From the NCBI GenBank assembly GCA_937967805.1, contig CALBTC010000006.1, forward strand, positions 1-17,054: a DNA stretch of 17,054 bases, written 5' to 3'. The notes below the pieces were generated by a model, which saw nothing but the letters and a program-made list of their open reading frames with translations, made no database searches and was not told the DNA's origin. The translations under genes and the position numbers were made by a program. The stretch is from an uncultured Anaerolineaceae bacterium (lineage in GTDB: Bacteria; Chloroflexota; Anaerolineae; Promineifilales; Promineifilaceae). This document shows, one piece after another, positions 13,673-17,054 of the stretch (positions within the stretch are counted from its first letter, which is position 1; each line of letters starts with the position of its first letter).

Positions 13673-15043
13673 TCATACATACAGCCGTTCCCGTGTTAAT
13701 GGCAAGCCGCTCTGCCCCATGTTTGGTTTTGCCAGCAGCGTTTGGTTGACATTGATACGGCCGCTTTCAAACCCAAAAGCTGATGCCGCCATGTACAGCC
13801 GCCAAATGCGGTATATCTCTTCCCCGGCCAACCCAACCGCTTCCATCTGCCGCGCCTCCAGCCGCTGTACCCATTGGCGCAGCGTCAAGGCATAATGCTC
13901 TCGCATATTTTCCACATCACGCAGCTCAAAACCAGCTTGTTCAGCCACAAGGTTCATCTCGCTTACCGGAATCAGTTCCCCATCCGGGAAAACATAGTGC
14001 CAAATAAAGGCACCGCTGCCCAGAATGCGCCGGTCAATAAATTTTTGCCAGGCAGACGTGTCCGGTGGTTGCATATCTGGCGTACAACACAATTCAACCT
14101 CCTTGTTCATCTTATGCAGCCAGGGCGCCCGCCGCGAAATGGCGTGATTGAGGAAAAATCCGCCCGGCTGGAGATGATGGTAGGCTTGGGCAAAATATTC
14201 AGCCAACTGTTTACGCCCCACATGCTCCACCATGCCGATGCTAACAATTTTATCAAACGTCTCTGAGCCAATGTCCCGATAATCGCGCAATTTCACACTG
14301 GCGCGATTACCCAGCCCGGCACGAGCAATCTGAACATTGGCATAACTCGCCTGTTCTTCACTCAGGGTGATGCCCAGAACACGGACGTCATAATTTTGGG
14401 CTGCGTACATAACCAGCCCACCCCAACCACAGCCAATGTCCAGCAGCCGCTCCCCCGGTTGAAGGTGCAGTTTACGACAAATATGTGCCAGCTTCCGCTC
14501 CTGGGCTGTGTCCAGATCAACGACGCCCTCGCCAAAGTAGGCGCAGGAATATTGCCGGTGGCGATCCAGCCATAATCCATAAAAATCGTTGCCTACATCA
14601 TAATGGTATTGCACGGCCGCTTTGTCTCGTTGGCGTGAGTGCAGGCTGCCCCGTAACCTGGCCGAACCACGTATTAACGGCCGTTTCCGTTCCGCTTTGG
14701 GCAGTGCCCACACCTGCCGCGCCAATGTAAACATGTCACTCCCTGAAAAAGAACGATTGTTTACCCCGTCCAACGCCGGAAACACCGCAAAAATATCCCC
14801 CTCAATCTCAAAATCACCGGCGATGAATGCTTCCCCCAACGACAGCTCAATAGGTGGTGTAAGCATTCGCCGCAGCGCACCAGGATGGTTCAGTGCCAGG
14901 CAGGCCTCGGCTGCTCCGGGCAGTTCCATCCCACTCCACAGGCGCACGGTAAACGGTCGTGGCGCGGGAAAAAGAGAGTCCAACAAGGCAGTCGTAGCCG
15001 CAACATGGGTATCCGTCTCTGTAACTGATAACAAACCCGACAT
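13673..15043 (-). CDS. cfa: Cyclopropane-fatty-acyl-phospholipid synthase
   Basis: A 456-residue SAM-dependent enzyme that adds a methylene bridge across cis double bonds of membrane phospholipid acyl chains. The N-terminal domain (about 30-140) is followed by the hallmark YHYDVGNDFY (146-155). SAM motif I is LDIGCGWGG (201-209). Residues matching the bicarbonate/active site known from E. coli Cfa are present: C167 (YSCAYF), E273 (MVEHVG), H300 (LNHAI) and Y384 (REHYALTLRQW). It is longer than E. coli Cfa but normal for broader family members. ATG follows AAGGAGG with good spacing. It sits after the aldolase across a perfect hairpin (15059-15097). Intact and probably active. Confidence 0.96.
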   Translation of the reverse strand: MSGLLSVTETDTHVAATTALLDSLFPAPRPFTVRLWSGMELPGAAEACLALNHPGALRRMLTPPIELSLGEAFIAGDFEIEGDIFAVFPALDGVNNRSFSGSDMFTLARQVWALPKAERKRPLIRGSARLRGSLHSRQRDKAAVQYHYDVGNDFYGLWLDRHRQYSCAYFGEGVVDLDTAQERKLAHICRKLHLQPGERLLDIGCGWGGLVMYAAQNYDVRVLGITLSEEQASYANVQIARAGLGNRASVKLRDYRDIGSETFDKIVSIGMVEHVGRKQLAEYFAQAYHHLQPGGFFLNHAISRRAPWLHKMNKEVELCCTPDMQPPDTSAWQKFIDRRILGSGAFIWHYVFPDGELIPVSEMNLVAEQAGFELRDVENMREHYALTLRQWVQRLEARQMEAVGLAGEEIYRIWRLYMAASAFGFESGRINVNQTLLAKPNMGQSGLPLTRERLYV

Positions 15044-15058
15044 TATAACCTCCTTTTA

Positions 15059-15097
15059 GCCAGATTGGTTCAACCTTGAAGATTGAACCAATCTGGC
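15059..15097 (-). repeat. Perfect 15-bp inverted repeat between aldolase and cfa
   Basis: GCCAGATTGGTTCAA (15059-15073) and TTGAACCAATCTGGC (15083-15097) pair perfectly around a 9-nt loop. In the transcribed (minus) direction it is followed by TAAAAGGAGG, that is, directly by the cfa SD rather than by a U-tract. It is therefore a REP-like or regulatory hairpin rather than a classic terminator, and may set cfa expression apart from the aldolase. Confidence 0.85.
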
Positions 15098-15114
15098 AAT
15101 ATAGCGAACCCACT

Positions 15115-16041
15115 TTACGCCCGTTCACCCTTGTATATTTGCATCATACCGTCCAACAAACGCAGGGCATCTTCTTTGGGTCGTTGGAAAACATTGCGGC
15201 CAATGATGGAACCAAAACCGCCGCCGTCACGAATGGCTCGTACCTCGTCCAGCACGGCCGTATCATCATCCTTCTTGGCTCCACCGGAAAAAATAATCAG
15301 GCGACGGCCGTTAAAGGTACTCTGCACCACATGCCGCACCCGCTCCGTCAACGTATCTCGCGGAATCTGCTGCGCCTCATACACCTTCTGGGCCGCTTCC
15401 TGCTCCAGATGCGCTGACGGCAGCTTCACCTTGATGACATGCACCCCCAGTTCGGCGGCAATGTGGGCGGCGTAAGCAGTCACGTCCAGCGCCGTTTCGC
15501 CTTTCTTGCTTAAGTCCCGGCCGCGCGGATAGGACCAGACAATCACGGCCAATCCGGCCGTCCTGGCTTCATAAGCCAGCACGCGCAGCTGCTCGTATTG
15601 CTGACGGCGCAGCGCTGTACCGGGATAAATGGTATAGCCAATGCCCGCGCAGCCCAGCCGCAGCGCGTCGGCCACCGAAGCCGTTTGCGCCCCCAGCGGA
15701 TCGACCTCATCTTGCAAACTATCATGATTATTCAGCTTGAGAATCAGGGGAATCTGTCCGGCAAAATCGGCCGCGCCCGCTTCCAAAAAGCCCAACGGCG
15801 CGGCATAGGCATTACAGCCTGCCTCAATCGCCAATTGAAAATGATAATGCGGATCGTACCCGGCCGGGTTGGGGGCAAAACTGCGTCCCGGCCCATGCTC
15901 AAAGCCCTGGTCTACCGGGTAGATAATCATTTTGCCCGTGCCAGCTAAACGGCCGTGACTCAATAACCGCGCCAGGTTCGTCAACACACCCGGATTTTCG
16001 CTGCGATACCAGCCTAGAATTTTCTGCACTTGTTCTGACAT
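15115..16041 (-). CDS. fbaB: Class I fructose-bisphosphate aldolase, DhnA/FbaB type
   Basis: A 308-residue cytoplasmic enzyme for the reversible cleavage of fructose-1,6-bisphosphate to DHAP and glyceraldehyde-3-phosphate in glycolysis and gluconeogenesis. The start at 16041 is chosen over the ATG at 16077 because AGGAG (complement of 16050-16054) precedes it by 8 nt. Barrel landmarks: YPVDQGFEHGPGRSF (41-55), GYTIYPGT (135-142), WSYPRG (169-174), VHVIKVKLP (200-208) with K204 the likely Schiff-base Lys, and the phosphate-binding FSGGAKKDDD (251-260) and GRNVFQRP (281-288). DhnA relatives include LsrF and the ADH/DHQ-type aldolases, so the sugar substrate is likely but not proven. It follows the EamA gene by 43 nt. 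Confidence 0.88.
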   Translation of the reverse strand: MSEQVQKILGWYRSENPGVLTNLARLLSHGRLAGTGKMIIYPVDQGFEHGPGRSFAPNPAGYDPHYHFQLAIEAGCNAYAAPLGFLEAGAADFAGQIPLILKLNNHDSLQDEVDPLGAQTASVADALRLGCAGIGYTIYPGTALRRQQYEQLRVLAYEARTAGLAVIVWSYPRGRDLSKKGETALDVTAYAAHIAAELGVHVIKVKLPSAHLEQEAAQKVYEAQQIPRDTLTERVRHVVQSTFNGRRLIIFSGGAKKDDDTAVLDEVRAIRDGGGFGSIIGRNVFQRPKEDALRLLDGMMQIYKGERA

Positions 16042-16084
16042 GATAATCTCTCCTAAATTCAATTTCAGTCGGTTCATTCAGCCA

Positions 16085-17054
16085 TCATACTGAATGCTTA
16101 CCCTCTTCCAATACCGGCCGTCCTAGCCCTTTCAGCCTACTTCTCAAACCCGATTGACGGCTGGCCCACATCACCCCGGCCAGGATCAAGGCAATGCCGC
16201 TTACTTCTATCCATTGCAGACTCTCGCTAAAAAAGAGCGCGCCCAGAATTAAAGCGAAGGCTGGGGTTAAAAAAGTGGCCGTGTTCAGGCGGTTCAATTC
16301 GCTGCGGTGCAGCAAGGAAAACCAGAGGGCAAAGGCAACGGCCGTTCCCAGCAACCCCAGCGCCAGCAGCACTAAAACAAAAGAGCTGCTCCACACCACC
16401 TGACCCGGCGTCTCCCACACCCAGGCCAAGGCCAACAGCGGCAGGCCGCCCAAAATAAACTGCCAGCTGGTGGCCATGAGTAAATCCACCTGCCCGGTCA
16501 GCTTTTTCAGCAGCACATTCCCTGCCGCCACGCCCACCGCGCCCAGCATAATAAAACCGATGCCGGCCGGGGAACTGTTAGCCCCGTTCACGCCAAAACC
16601 GGGCAGCGCCACCAGTACAATCCCGGCAAAACCAAGTGACAATCCCACCCGGCGGCGCGGCCCCAGCCGTTCGCCCAGCAGGAAAAATCCCAACACAGCG
16701 GCAATCAGTGGCTGTACATTGGCCAACACAGTGGCCAGGCCGGGACTGACCAGCCCGCCAGCCAGGAACATGCCGCCAAAGCCCATGCTGGTGATTGTCA
16801 GACCGGTTGCCAACAGCAGCAGCCAGACCCGCCAGCCACGCGGCCAGGCGCGGCGCAGCACGATGGCCGGCAGTAGCAAACCGGCCCCAGCTACAAACGA
16901 GCGTAAAACAGCCAGTGTCAGCGGCGGCGCAAAGTTCAGCCCCACCGTAATGAGCGGAAAACAAAGCGCCCAGAGAAACATGACCAGCGCCAGGCGGGCG
17001 ATGTCTCCGGGGGATACATTTTGGGAAACGGCCGTCGTACCCTGCTGCGGAAAG
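16085..17054 (-). CDS. DMT superfamily EamA-type permease, 5' partial
   Basis: The frame is open to the window edge: the Met at 16981 is preceded by 24 in-frame codons (including SPGDIARLALV) without a stop. The true start is therefore probably outside, since the first helix already begins before that Met. About 322 residues are visible, made mostly of membrane helices in two EamA repeats: the first with NFAPPLTLAVLRSFVAG and ATVLANVQPLIAAVLGFFLLGE, the second with LNRLNTATFLTPAFALILG and FFSESL near the end. The ATVLANVQPL..A..GE and TATFLTPAFAL..G..E pattern is the family hallmark. Such 10-helix carriers export or exchange small metabolites such as amino acids. The specific substrate is unknown. 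The C-terminal tail is short and basic. It is first in a presumed operon with the aldolase and cfa. Confidence 0.9.
   Translation of the reverse strand, partial: FPQQGTTAVSQNVSPGDIARLALVMFLWALCFPLITVGLNFAPPLTLAVLRSFVAGAGLLLPAIVLRRAWPRGWRVWLLLLATGLTITSMGFGGMFLAGGLVSPGLATVLANVQPLIAAVLGFFLLGERLGPRRRVGLSLGFAGIVLVALPGFGVNGANSSPAGIGFIMLGAVGVAAGNVLLKKLTGQVDLLMATSWQFILGGLPLLALAWVWETPGQVVWSSSFVLVLLALGLLGTAVAFALWFSLLHRSELNRLNTATFLTPAFALILGALFFSESLQWIEVSGIALILAGVMWASRQSGLRSRLKGLGRPVLEEGKHSV

Larger units (their letters stand above)
569..17035. repeat. Dispersed palindromic octamer ACGGCCGT, 23 copies
   Basis: Exact copies start at 569, 2218, 3103, 4240, 4632, 5507, 6368, 6754, 8314, 10232, 10752, 11053, 11191, 11341, 12201, 12327, 13089, 14677, 15254, 15304, 15949, 16338 and 17028. 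Uniform expectation is about 0.26 copies. Many flanks extend to AACGGCCGTT. All copies lie in coding genes, in three frames: Thr-Ala-Val (12 copies), x-Gly-Arg (8) and Arg-Pro (3). Seven-of-eight variants (for example 2169, 4797, 12987, 13744, 14614) add to the excess. Counted by eye. Confidence 0.9.

Overview
The window most resembles a member of the phylum Chloroflexota (Anaerolineae-like). This is an inference from style, not from a marker gene. The supporting traits are a lipoprotein with a V-E-V-T-R repeat stalk, a Thr/Ala/Pro-rich stalk on a secreted peptidase, tandem peptide-type ABC importers with a fused double ATPase, a DhnA-type class I aldolase, and palindromic repeats between genes. 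Base composition is moderate and Shine-Dalgarno (SD) sites are mostly clear.

Left part (1-9767, all + strand): a peptide/opine/nickel-class (PepT) ABC import locus. It starts inside a fused DppD-DppF-type ATPase whose second nucleotide-binding domain is broken by an in-frame amber codon at 1181-1183. Two import cassettes follow: SBP1 - DppB1 - DppC1, and SBP2 - DppB2 - DppC2. Between them is a PIG-L/LmbE-fold protein that has lost the family's metal ligands. Each DppB/DppC pair overlaps by ATGA. Each SBP-to-DppB gap holds a palindromic element. The two SBP genes share a similar leader. The only ATPase in view would have to serve both cassettes.

Middle part (9854-13322, all - strand, convergent with the first locus; the 86-base gap 9768-9853 shows no convincing terminator). 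In transcription order: a TAT-anchored Rieske Fe-S protein; a small membrane protein with an HEFGH zinc-protease-like motif that starts 3 nt after the Rieske stop; a rhodanese lipoprotein; a membrane-anchored M23 (LytM) peptidase; and an ArsR-family repressor. Several of these products appear to act outside the membrane in redox/sulfur or cell-wall roles. Palindromes before the rhodanese gene and repeated TTTTCGGA boxes before the Rieske gene are the best regulatory candidates.

Right part (13448-17054, - strand): a DMT/EamA permease (5' end beyond the window), a DhnA/FbaB-type class I fructose-bisphosphate aldolase, a cyclopropane-fatty-acid synthase, and a doubtful 68-codon ORF. A perfect 15-bp inverted repeat lies between aldolase and cfa.

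Across the whole window the palindrome ACGGCCGT occurs 23 times by eye against about 0.26 expected. It lies in every kind of gene and in all three reading frames, so it behaves like a genome-wide HIP1-type motif rather than a protein signal.
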